DNA from: JAKORR01 sp964608495
Lineage (GTDB): Bacteria; Armatimonadota; Zipacnadia; Zipacnadales; FEN-943
Length of the DNA: 24,673 nucleotides
Assembly (NCBI GenBank): GCA_964608495.1
Contig: CAZSOQ010000058.1
Location: forward strand, 1 to 24,673
Direction of reading: 5' to 3'
Shown one piece after another: positions 1 through 6,772 of this stretch (position 1 is its first letter; every line of letters begins with the position of its first letter). The position numbers and the translations under genes were made by a program. The notes under the pieces are model-generated. The model searched no databases. It saw only the letters and a list, made by a program, of their open reading frames with translations, and was not told the origin of the DNA.

Positions 1-1640
1 CGCACGTCGCCGAAGAGCGTGCAGGACTGGGTGGCGGTCCAGCCCCGAGCGTCTCCCACCTGGAGCCCGGCGCCGTGCGACGCCTGCAGGTCCTGCGTCT
101 TGATCCGTCCGGTGATGCGGTAGCCCGTCAGCGGCTCGGCCGGCAACTCGATGGCGGCGTGGTAGTAGTTGAAGACGCCTCCCTTGAACTGGGCCGACAC
201 GACCCGTCCGTCCTGCTCGAGGTGCTGGTCAACCTCGGGCGCCTGGGAGATCGTCCACGTCTGGCCCTGGTAGAGATTCCGCTCGTCGAGCCGGAAGGCC
301 TGACCGAGGCCCTTGCGCGTCTGTACCCAGCAGGCCGCGTCGAAGTCCCACCTCCCGCAGTCCACGCTGGCCGCCAGCAGTTCCTGGCCGAAGTGTTGCC
401 GGTACAGCTCGTAGACGAGGTAGTTGGCCTGCTTGACCGGCCGCTCGCCCTGGTGCACGTAGCCCTTGACCATGCCCCAGTATTCGTTGGCGAACTGCCA
501 GAAGTTCGCCATCAGCACCCGGTGCGCCGGGTCCAGCATCACCCGGATGTGGTCGGCGTTCCGCAGCGCCACCGCCATGCTCTGCCGGTAGGGCACCGGC
601 TCCTCCTGCACGAAGTGCCCGTTGTACTCCGTGATCGCCAGGGGCATGTCCGTCCGCCCACACTCCTCCCCGATCATCTCGTGCAGCCCGTCGTAGGTCC
701 GTCCGATCTGCAGGTCCGCCGCCGCGCAGGCCTCGGCCACCTGCCTGGCCGAGACCTGCTTTACGCTGTTCTTGTCCGCCCCCGGCACATAGGTGTGCGT
801 GATGGCGAAGTCCATCTCCTTGCCGGCGATCCGCACGGCCTGCCGTGCCCAGTCGCCCACGTCCTGCACCAACCCGCCCAGCCTGACCGCCGGGTCCACG
901 GCCCGCATCGCGGCCTTGTACAGCAGAAACCGCCGCCCGTACTCCTCGCCGGTCATCGTGTGCTTGCCCTGGTGGTCGCCGTGCCACGTTTCGTTGCCGT
1001 ACTCGAACCACACCACCTTCCACGGCTCGCGATGTCCCTCGGAGGCCCGCACGGCCGCCCAGTCCTTGCCGCCGTTGGGATTGGCACCCACCGGCGCGTT
1101 GAGGTACTCGACCAGGTCGGCCGCGTCCTGATGGCTTCCCCAGTAGTCCGCCAGCGTGAGCAGCGGCTCGGCCCCCGCGGCCCGACACCACACCAGGAAC
1201 TCGCTCAGCCCGAAGCGGTGGTTGGGGCGCTGGCTCACCGGCCCCACGGTGAGGTGCCAGTCGTAGTGATGGACGCCGCACCCGCCCGGCCAGCGCGCCA
1301 TCGTGATCCCCGCCTGCTTCGCCAGCTCCAGGTACCCGGGCACGGGGCACGCCCGCTCCGGGTCCCAGATGCCCGCCCCGCGGTCCGCGTACACCCTGCG
1401 CGCGTAGTCAGTGGCGCTGACCGCAGCGGGCTGCAGGTACGCCAGCATGTTGTTGCCGAACACCCACGGCTGCACCTTGCCCGCCGACTGTTCCGGGTCC
1501 ACCTCGACCGTCGCCGGCCGCGAGGCCCAGACGCCTGACATCACCCCCAGCGCCGTGAGAAGGAGCCCAAGCTTGAGCGGCGAAGCACTCCCTCGCTCTC
1601 GGGAATGGGATGCCGGTCTGCTGAGGCCGGAGTGGCACAT
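1..1640 (-). CDS. Secreted GH51-like alpha-L-arabinofuranosidase family protein (C-terminus cut by window edge)
   Basis: Reading the minus strand from the ATG at 1640 gives 546 stop-free codons that run off position 1, so the C-terminus is missing. A basic N-region is followed by a hydrophobic stretch (about residues 22-39, ending VWA), a likely secretion signal. The catalytic domain shows FGNN (61-64), RWPGG (116-120), the acid/base motif GNE (215-217, Glu217 in GNETW) and the probable nucleophile in ITEYN (Glu338). This is the clan GH-A pattern of GH51/GH39-like arabinofuranosidases. The region after about residue 470 looks like a beta-sandwich carbohydrate-binding part. It is a distant paralogue of the protein at 15680-17545. 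The ATG has an AGGGGG Shine-Dalgarno 10 nt upstream, and its codon overlaps the start codon of the divergent kinase gene. Substrate (arabinan or arabinoxylan side chains) is inferred from the family only. Confidence 0.82.
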   Translation of the reverse strand, partial: MCHSGLSRPASHSRERGSASPLKLGLLLTALGVMSGVWASRPATVEVDPEQSAGKVQPWVFGNNMLAYLQPAAVSATDYARRVYADRGAGIWDPERACPVPGYLELAKQAGITMARWPGGCGVHHYDWHLTVGPVSQRPNHRFGLSEFLVWCRAAGAEPLLTLADYWGSHQDAADLVEYLNAPVGANPNGGKDWAAVRASEGHREPWKVVWFEYGNETWHGDHQGKHTMTGEEYGRRFLLYKAAMRAVDPAVRLGGLVQDVGDWARQAVRIAGKEMDFAITHTYVPGADKNSVKQVSARQVAEACAAADLQIGRTYDGLHEMIGEECGRTDMPLAITEYNGHFVQEEPVPYRQSMAVALRNADHIRVMLDPAHRVLMANFWQFANEYWGMVKGYVHQGERPVKQANYLVYELYRQHFGQELLAASVDCGRWDFDAACWVQTRKGLGQAFRLDERNLYQGQTWTISQAPEVDQHLEQDGRVVSAQFKGGVFNYYHAAIELPAEPLTGYRITGRIKTQDLQASHGAGLQVGDARGWTATQSCTLFGDV

Positions 1641-2559
1641 GCGTTTCTCGCCCCCTGAACTTACGTCCCTGGACGTGCCCGACGAGTGGGTAGACCTGGT
1701 CGAGCGCCTGCCCTCTCGCGGGCGCATCGTCGTCTTCGGGCCCACGGACTCCGGGAAAACCGCCTTCTGCTGGTGGCTCGCGGAGGAGCTTTCCTCGCAG
1801 GGCACCGTGGTCCTCGTGGACGCCGACTTGGGGCAGTCCCGCGTCGGGCCGCCCGCCTGCGCCGGCTGGCTGAAGTACGGCAGCGACCAGGGCGAGTTCG
1901 AGTTCGTGGGCGACGTCTCGCCGGCGTCGCGCCCCGCCACGGCCGTGGCCGCGACGGTGCGCATGGCTCTGCGCGGCCAACGGCTCGCCGACGCCAACTG
2001 GATCGTCGTTGACACCACGGGCTACGTGGACGGCCCCGGCGCGGGTCAGCTCAAGGCCGCCAAGGCCCAGTTGCTCTCGCCCGCCACCGTCATCGCCCTG
2101 GGCCCCCCCGGCCGCCTCGACCATCTCCGCTGGCCCTGGCGGGGTAGGGAAGAGGTGCGCTGGCTGCGCCTCGCCGTCGCCCCCGCCTGCCGCGCCAAGT
2201 CCACGGAGATGCGCCGCGAGTGGCGCACCGAGCTCTTCCGTGAGTGGCTGGCCGACAGCCGCAGCCACGAGTTCGCGCTGGACCATCTCGCCCTTCAGCA
2301 TATGCCCCCCGACTCGTGCCTCCAGCGACTGCACGAAGCCGGGGAGCTGGACGGCCTGCTCGTCGGCCTGGACGACCACAGCGGAGTGGGCCTCTGCGTC
2401 GGCCTGCTGGAGGAGCTGGACGTCGAGGCCACCTACGCGCGCGTTTGGGCTCCCCCGAACACGGCGGAGGCGCGCGGCCTGCGTCTAGGGGCCCTGCGCC
2501 TGCATCGTGACGGCTCCCCCAGAAGCGAGGAGGCCGTGTCATGGCAAAGCAATACGTAG
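1639..2559 (+). CDS. Clp1/Grc3-type polynucleotide 5'-hydroxyl kinase
   Basis: 306 residues. The motifs are those of the Clp1/Grc3/NOL9 P-loop kinases, which phosphorylate 5'-OH ends of RNA (or DNA) with ATP: Walker A GPTDSGKT (34-41), the DADLGQ signature followed by a PP turn and Trp (61-77), DTTGYVDGPGAG (125-136, matching the family's NT-GWV-G-G motif), and an Arg-rich lid (CRAKSTEMRREWR, about 184-196). About 100 residues follow the lid and look family-specific. The start is ATG 1639 with GGAG at 1629-1632; the frame is open upstream to 1411, but that extension is antisense to the glycosidase gene. The 3' end overlaps the YhaM-like gene by 19 nt, so the two are probably translationally coupled. 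Clp1-type kinases are best known in eukaryotes and archaea; bacterial members are little studied. RNA rather than DNA as substrate is inferred from the partner gene. Confidence 0.8.
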   Translation: MRFSPPELTSLDVPDEWVDLVERLPSRGRIVVFGPTDSGKTAFCWWLAEELSSQGTVVLVDADLGQSRVGPPACAGWLKYGSDQGEFEFVGDVSPASRPATAVAATVRMALRGQRLADANWIVVDTTGYVDGPGAGQLKAAKAQLLSPATVIALGPPGRLDHLRWPWRGREEVRWLRLAVAPACRAKSTEMRREWRTELFREWLADSRSHEFALDHLALQHMPPDSCLQRLHEAGELDGLLVGLDDHSGVGLCVGLLEELDVEATYARVWAPPNTAEARGLRLGALRLHRDGSPRSEEAVSWQSNT

Positions 2560-3527
2560 CCGACCTGAGCGACGGCGGGAAGGTTCGCTCGCGCTTCTCC
2601 GTGCGCCAGAAGCGGCTGCTCACCTTCCGCCACAAGCCCGGCCAGTACCTCGATGTGGTCCTCGCCGACCGCACCGGCGAGATCAGCGCCCGCATGTGGG
2701 AGAAGGCCGAGGAGGCCGCCGCTCTCTTCGAGGTTGGCGACGTGATCGAGGTCGCCGGACGCGTGGAGAGCTACCGCGGTCAGCTCCAGATCGTCCTGGA
2801 CAGCCTCCGCCGCTGCGAGCCGGCCGAGTACGACCGCGCCGACTTCCTGGCCTCCGGCAAGGTGGACGTCGAGGCCGCCAGGGAGGAGCTGCTGAACTGG
2901 GTCCTCGAAGTCCAGAGCCCCGACCTGCGCCTGCTCCTCGAGTCCTTCTTCGGTGACCACGAGACCCTGGATCGCTTCGCCGAGTCGCCCGGCTCGAAGA
3001 CGCTCCACCATGCCCACCTCGGCGGCCTGATCCACCACACCCTCGGCGTCCTCCAGATCCTCGACGCGGCCTGCCGCGCCCATCCCGAGCTCGACCGCGA
3101 TCTGCTCATCACCGGCGGGCTGCTCCACGACCTGGGGAAGATGCTGGAGCTGGCCATCGTCGGCACCACCATCGAGTACACCGACCTGGGGCGGCTCGTG
3201 GGCCACATCGTCCTCACGGACCGCATGGTCACCCAGCGCCTGCTGGGGCTTCCCGATTTCCCGCCCGAGACCGCCGCCCGCCTGACCCATCTTCTCCTCA
3301 GCCACCACGGCCAGAAGGAGTACGGCGCGCCCGTCCTGCCCATGACCCCCGAGGCCTGTGCCCTGCACTATGCCGATAACCTCGACGCGCACGTGCAGTA
3401 CTTCAGCGAGGTGGTCGAGAGCGGCCCGCCGGGCAACCGCTGGTCCGAGTACCAGCGCCTCTTCGACCGCTACATCTACCTGGGCGACCGCGGCGATAGT
3501 GGCGAGCGCCCCGCCGAGCAGGGGTAG
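2541..3527 (+). CDS. YhaM-family 3'-5' exoribonuclease (OB-fold + HD domain)
   Basis: 328 residues, near the usual length of YhaM (about 310). Residues about 10-90 form an OB-fold nucleic-acid-binding domain (QYLDVVLADRTGEISARMW, then GDVIEVAGRVESYRGQLQI). Residues about 155-300 form an HD metal-dependent phosphohydrolase: HHTLGV (165-170), LLHDLGK (194-200, His196-Asp197 pair), LSHHG (253-257) and a final HYADN (276-280, Asp279). YhaM enzymes degrade RNA or single-stranded DNA from the 3' end in the cytoplasm. The start ATG 2541 has GAGGAGG 7 nt upstream, inside the end of the kinase gene. The overlapping arrangement suggests that 5'-end phosphorylation and 3'-end decay or trimming act on the same RNAs, which is inference. 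The last 10-15 residues are polar and probably disordered. Confidence 0.88.
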   Translation: MAKQYVADLSDGGKVRSRFSVRQKRLLTFRHKPGQYLDVVLADRTGEISARMWEKAEEAAALFEVGDVIEVAGRVESYRGQLQIVLDSLRRCEPAEYDRADFLASGKVDVEAAREELLNWVLEVQSPDLRLLLESFFGDHETLDRFAESPGSKTLHHAHLGGLIHHTLGVLQILDAACRAHPELDRDLLITGGLLHDLGKMLELAIVGTTIEYTDLGRLVGHIVLTDRMVTQRLLGLPDFPPETAARLTHLLLSHHGQKEYGAPVLPMTPEACALHYADNLDAHVQYFSEVVESGPPGNRWSEYQRLFDRYIYLGDRGDSGERPAEQG

Positions 3528-3609
3528 CCCAGCCGCGCCTAATCGCCTCGCGAGTGTGCTCCGCCGTGCCATCCCGCGCCGCGGGGCGTGGGCCTCCCCT
3601 CGCCTGACC

Positions 3610-3618
3610 TGCTATACT
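3610..3618 (+). promoter_or_regulatory. Extended -10 promoter of the sigma factor operon
   Basis: TGCTATACT is an extended -10 element (TGn followed by TATACT, 5 of 6 matches to TATAAT). No good -35 hexamer lies 17 bp upstream, which is typical for extended -10 promoters. It sits 68 nt before the chosen start of the sigma gene, so the sigma operon can be transcribed separately from the kinase-nuclease pair. No obvious ECF-type AAC...CGT promoter pair was seen here, so autoregulation is not supported by sight. Confidence 0.5.
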
Positions 3619-3686
3619 GCCACCTGTAGCCCACTAGGGGCTGCGTCGGCGCGTGCGAAGTGAACCTCGTGGGCGGAGAGTCGTCT

Positions 3687-4316
3687 GTGTCTAGGCAGGA
3701 ACTGGACGACACAACTATGGTGACGCTGGTTGAACGCGCCCAGGCGGGTGAGCAAGCTGCCTTCGCCACGCTCATAGAAGCGCATGGCGACAAGATCTAC
3801 AGCTATCTCGCCCGGATGCTCAACGACCGCGAGGAAGCGCTTGACCTCGCGCAGGAGACCTTTGTCAGAGCGTGGGAGTCCATGGGCCGATTCCGCGGCG
3901 GGGCTTCCTTCTCGACCTGGCTGTACCGCATCGCCACCAATCTGGCCATCGATTCCCTGCGCCGTAAGGGCCGCCGCGGGCACGAGGAGTCCCTCGACGC
4001 GCCCTTCGAGACCGACACCGGCGACACGGAGCGCCAGATCGCCGATCCCACCGCTGGCCCCGACCAGGAGGTCACCCTCCGGGAACTGCGCCGCGAGGTG
4101 CGACGGGCCGTGGCGGAGATGGCGCCCAAGCTGCGGACGGTGCTCGTCATGTACGATTTCCAGCAGATGACCTACGAGGAGATCGCCGAGGCCCTTGGGG
4201 TCCCCTTGGGGACAGTGAAGAGCCGTCTGTTCAACGCCCGACGAGTCCTGCGCGAGAAGCTGTCCCAAAGGCTTCCCATGGGGGAGTACGTCGGCGCTCT
4301 CGGGCAAGAGCCCTGA
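3687..4316 (+). CDS. ECF-subfamily RNA polymerase sigma factor (RpoE-like)
   Basis: 209 residues. The sigma-2 region covers about residues 25-95: FATLIEAHGDKIYSYLARML, then the DLAQETFVRAW core-binding helix and FSTWLYRIATNLAIDSLRR for -10 recognition. The linker is acidic and variable. Sigma-4 covers about 140-200, with LRTVLVMYDFQQMTYEEIAEALGVPLGTVKSRL holding the helix-turn-helix. Length and domain set are typical of RpoE-type ECF sigma factors. The GTG at 3687 is chosen because GGAGAG lies 6 nt upstream; the frame is also open to a GTG at 3660, which has no visible ribosome-binding site. It is followed 12 nt later by the anti-sigma gene and then by an RseB-like gene, so it most likely answers an envelope signal. 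The promoters it controls cannot be told from this window. Confidence 0.93.
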   Translation: MSRQELDDTTMVTLVERAQAGEQAAFATLIEAHGDKIYSYLARMLNDREEALDLAQETFVRAWESMGRFRGGASFSTWLYRIATNLAIDSLRRKGRRGHEESLDAPFETDTGDTERQIADPTAGPDQEVTLRELRREVRRAVAEMAPKLRTVLVMYDFQQMTYEEIAEALGVPLGTVKSRLFNARRVLREKLSQRLPMGEYVGALGQEP

Positions 4317-4328
4317 CAGGGGCTCGGG

Positions 4329-4874
4329 ATGGCAATGCGCAATCTGAGCTGCAGAGAAGTCAAGAGAATCACCGGCGCCTCCCGGCGCGAGGACTGGCCG
4401 GCGCACCTGCGGGGCGCTCTCGAGGAGCACCTGCGCGGCTGCCCCGGCTGTCGGCGCGAGGTGGCCGAGATCGAGCTTCTGAGCGCGATCATGGCCTCGG
4501 ATTCGCGCGAGGCAGCGCCTCCCGACTTCGCCGGCCGGGTGATACACCGCCTCAGCGAGCGCGCGGTGAGCGGCCGCGATGGGGGAAGGGCCAGGTCCGT
4601 GCCCGTGCCCCTGCGCCGGAGCTGGCAGCCGGCGCTGGCCGCCGCGCTTCTGCTGGTCATCGTTCTGGGGGTCGCCGTGTTCGTGTCCCGGCCCAGCCCG
4701 ACTGGGCCTGACACGGGGCCCGGCCTTCGCCCCCCGCAGATCGCCACCAACGGCGGCTTGCAGGCCGCCCAGGACGCCTTTCTCGAGGACCTGGTGCGCT
4801 TCCACAGCCGCTATTCCGATAGCAGCCACGGCGTGGACGCCGGCGTTCTCCTGGTCAGCGGCAGCAGCCTGTGA
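4329..4874 (+). CDS. Membrane anti-sigma factor with zinc-finger (ZAS/HC2) domain
   Basis: 181 residues. The N-terminal cytoplasmic part has the anti-sigma zinc-binding pattern: Cys8, then His34-x3-Cys38-x2-Cys41 (EEHLRGCPGC). One transmembrane helix follows at about residues 98-118 (PALAAALLLVIVLGVAVFV). About 60 residues are then left outside the membrane. This is the standard layout of a protein that holds an ECF sigma factor at the membrane until a signal triggers its proteolysis. It lies directly after its likely sigma partner and its last codons overlap the next gene by 4 nt (GTGA), so the three genes are one unit. A second in-frame ATG at 4335 is an alternative start. Confidence 0.87.
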   Translation: MAMRNLSCREVKRITGASRREDWPAHLRGALEEHLRGCPGCRREVAEIELLSAIMASDSREAAPPDFAGRVIHRLSERAVSGRDGGRARSVPVPLRRSWQPALAAALLLVIVLGVAVFVSRPSPTGPDTGPGLRPPQIATNGGLQAAQDAFLEDLVRFHSRYSDSSHGVDAGVLLVSGSSL

Positions 4875-5974
4875 GTCGCGAGGAGCGCAGGTCCGAGCTT
4901 GAGGAGCTGCGGCGAGCAATGAGAAGGCACATGCGGGATCAGGTGATTGGGGGCTACAGGCCGGTGGCGATCGGCCCCGAGCCTCGCGGCCCCTTTGCCA
5001 CGAGGGCCGGCCGCATCGGGCTCCTCGTTGCCGCCGCCCTGGGCCTGTACCTCTCGGCCCTCGCCGCGCCCACGGCCCAGCAGATCATGGACAAGATGCA
5101 GACCGTTGGGCAGGCCGTCAGCTATCACGGCGTGCGGGTCCTCGAGGTCCGCTACGGCGGGCGTTCCACTACCCTCAAGCAGAAGGCCTACTTCGCGCCC
5201 GGCCGCCGCCAGCGCTTCGAGGTCATCTCGCCCCGCGAGCGGGCCGGCGATCTGGCCGTCCTGGACGGACAGCGACATTGGCGCTACTCCAAGGCCGACA
5301 ACGAGGTCCACGTCGCGCTGCTGCCTCCTGGGGCCGGGCCGATGGGGTTCCCGATGGGCCCGGGCAACCGCCGCAGCACTGCCAAGTGGCAGGTTCGCGG
5401 CCAGGTCACCGTGGCGGGCAGGAAGTGCTGGGTGCTTGTGATGGCCGGCCCCGGGGGCCGCCAGCCCGCCAAGCTCTCCGTGGACAGCGAGAGATTTGTG
5501 ATCCTGGCCGCCGAGCACCAGAGGATGCACGGCGAGGACGGCGAGAGCTGGAAGTTCGACAACATCACCTTCTGTTCGCAGATAGACCCGCAACTGTTCA
5601 CTTTCCGGCCACCTCCGGGGGCCAAAGTCGTCCAGACCCCCGCGGGCCCCAGCCGGCTGTCCCTCCAGGAGGCCGAGCGCGCCCTGGGCATCAAGGCTCT
5701 CGTCCCCACGTACCTACCTCCAGGCTTCTCCCTGGCGAGCGACGGCATCGGCGTCGTCCAGCGGGGGCCGAACTCGGCGCTATGGCTCCTGTTCCGTGGC
5801 CCGGGGAAGACCTTCTCCATCTTCCAGAGCCGGCGCCTGCCCTCGGGCGGCAAGCCGGACCACGCGGTTGCCCGGTGGGACGCGGGGCCCTACACGCTCC
5901 TCGTTGTCGGCGACATCTCGGCGGCTGACGCCGAGAAGGTGCGCCAGTCGCTTCCGCCGGCCCCGCGCAAGTAG
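4871..5974 (+). CDS. RseB/MucB-like regulator of sigma activity, membrane-anchored
   Basis: 367 residues from a GTG that overlaps the anti-sigma stop codon. The first 48 residues are highly charged (MSREERRSELEELRR), then a hydrophobic segment (about 49-66) leads into the exported part. Residues about 68-250 resemble the LolA-like beta domain of RseB (QQIMDKMQTVGQAVSYHGVR..., an LDGQRHWRYS strand, VDSERFVI). Residues about 270-365 match the RseB C-terminal domain: LVPTYLPPGFSL, a TFSIFQS strand, and LLVVGDISAADAEKVRQSL at the end. RseB shields the anti-sigma factor from proteolysis in the periplasm and senses envelope damage. The long charged N-terminus would give a membrane-tethered form rather than free periplasmic RseB, unless a later start is used. 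Role inferred from family and operon. Confidence 0.75.
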   Translation: MSREERRSELEELRRAMRRHMRDQVIGGYRPVAIGPEPRGPFATRAGRIGLLVAAALGLYLSALAAPTAQQIMDKMQTVGQAVSYHGVRVLEVRYGGRSTTLKQKAYFAPGRRQRFEVISPRERAGDLAVLDGQRHWRYSKADNEVHVALLPPGAGPMGFPMGPGNRRSTAKWQVRGQVTVAGRKCWVLVMAGPGGRQPAKLSVDSERFVILAAEHQRMHGEDGESWKFDNITFCSQIDPQLFTFRPPPGAKVVQTPAGPSRLSLQEAERALGIKALVPTYLPPGFSLASDGIGVVQRGPNSALWLLFRGPGKTFSIFQSRRLPSGGKPDHAVARWDAGPYTLLVVGDISAADAEKVRQSLPPAPRK

Positions 5975-6309
5975 CCCCGATCTTCACGCGCACCCAAGGC
6001 GGCCCCAACGCGGCCTCAAGGCGCCCCCGACGAAGCGGTCGCGCGGTTCCTCCACACCGTAGGTGCTGCCGCTCGTGGACCAGAACGTGCGCCGAGGGGA
6101 GAGACCAGCCCTATCCGCGGACCTAATCTGTGGGCGCGGCTGAGCGCGACCAGGGGACATCATCTCTGGTGGGAAGGCCTGTAGAGCCGCCCGTCGCATA
6201 AGATAGGTTATGTTTATTCATGGAGATAGGCGGTGTGGCCCCTTGGTGTGGTCCGTTTGTGATGCACCAGCCGCCCCTTATGGCAAAGCCCGCCCTGCAG
6301 GGGCTGCTC

Positions 6310-6352
6310 TGTGGGAAGCCTGGCGCGGCTCGTGCGCCAGGGCGACGGCGGC
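6310..6352 (+). repeat. Dispersed intergenic repeat, diverged copy
   Basis: This segment (TGTGGGAAGCCTGGCGCGGC and onward) aligns without gaps to the reverse complement of 20860-20902, with about 36 of 43 bases the same. The two copies are 14.5 kb apart in opposite orientation, and both lie in gene-free DNA. It is a repeat family of this genome rather than part of a gene. Confidence 0.65.
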
Positions 6353-6386
6353 GCCATCCGCAAACCGCACATCCCCGTGTAGCGCC

Positions 6387-6418
6387 GGGCTTCAGCCCTA
6401 CCGTCCGGCTGTAAGCCC
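6387..6418. repeat. Inverted repeat (hairpin) in non-coding DNA
   Basis: GGGCTTCAGCC at 6387-6397 pairs with GGCTGTAAGCCC at 6407-6418 with one bulged T, giving an 11-bp stem and a 9-nt loop. No T-run follows, so it is not a classical terminator. A second GGCTTCAGC occurs just after (about 6420-6428), which suggests a small degenerate repeat. Confidence 0.5.
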
Positions 6419-6438
6419 AGGCTTCAGCGCGCGGAGGT

Positions 6439-6480
6439 GGCCACGTGGTGATCCCTCTTTGACGGGGAGGCCGCGTGGCC
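6439..6480. repeat. Long inverted repeat (hairpin) upstream of the porin-like gene
   Basis: GGCCACGTGG (6439-6448) pairs with CCGCGTGGCC (6471-6480): ten pairs, one of them G-T. Inside, CCTC (6454-6457) can also pair with GAGG (6467-6470). It lies about 165 nt before the porin promoter. It may end read-through transcription or be an extragenic palindrome. Confidence 0.45.
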
Positions 6481-6645
6481 AGAGCCATCCCGCGGGGCCT
6501 TCACGGGCGTCGGGGCCACACTTACCCGCCACCACACCGGCTCGGATCCCCGCCCCTTCCCTACCCCTGTACCCGACCTTTCCCGACTGCGTCCGTCGGC
6601 TTCCGTGCTCTTCTCCTATTGCCGCGATTCCCTGCCTTTTTTCTG

Positions 6646-6674
6646 TTGGCGTGGAACCCTTCCTTCGCTATAAT
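6646..6674 (+). promoter_or_regulatory. Sigma70-type promoter of the porin-like gene
   Basis: TTGGCG (6646-6651) and a perfect TATAAT (6669-6674) are separated by exactly 17 bp. This is the best vegetative promoter in the window. Transcription should start near 6681, leaving a 5' leader of about 90 nt before the GTG at 6773. Confidence 0.78.
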
Positions 6675-6772
6675 GGGCTCTAACGTGCCCGGGGTGGGCG
6701 ACCCCTGGGCGGATGGGCCGAGCTGCCTGGAGTCAGTGCAGTGTATCGTGCCCAGATCAGGGAGGGAATATC

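Larger units (their letters stand above)
5975..6645. other. Non-coding stretch between the RseB-like and porin-like genes
   Basis: About 670 bases without a convincing gene: short open frames exist on both strands but lack family features, ribosome-binding sites and consistent codon use. The stretch has a short AT-rich patch (about 6196-6218), a diverged copy of the repeat seen near the assembly gap (6310-6352), and two strong inverted repeats (6387-6418 and 6439-6480). Upstream of 6190 nothing else is recognised. Confidence 0.6.

Noticed and set aside
75..1538. Long plus-strand open frame and a second minus-strand frame (229-1350) over the first glycosidase
   Set aside because: Neither shows family motifs; both are rich in Arg, Pro and Gly. 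The minus frame that starts at 1640 carries all GH51-like motifs and covers both.
1411..1638. N-terminal extension of the kinase frame
   Set aside because: It is antisense to the glycosidase signal-peptide region, has no family features, and the ATG at 1639 has a good Shine-Dalgarno site.
6123..6642. Several short open frames in the non-coding stretch before the porin gene
   Set aside because: They overlap each other on both strands and run through hairpins and the dispersed repeat; no ribosome-binding site or family motif.
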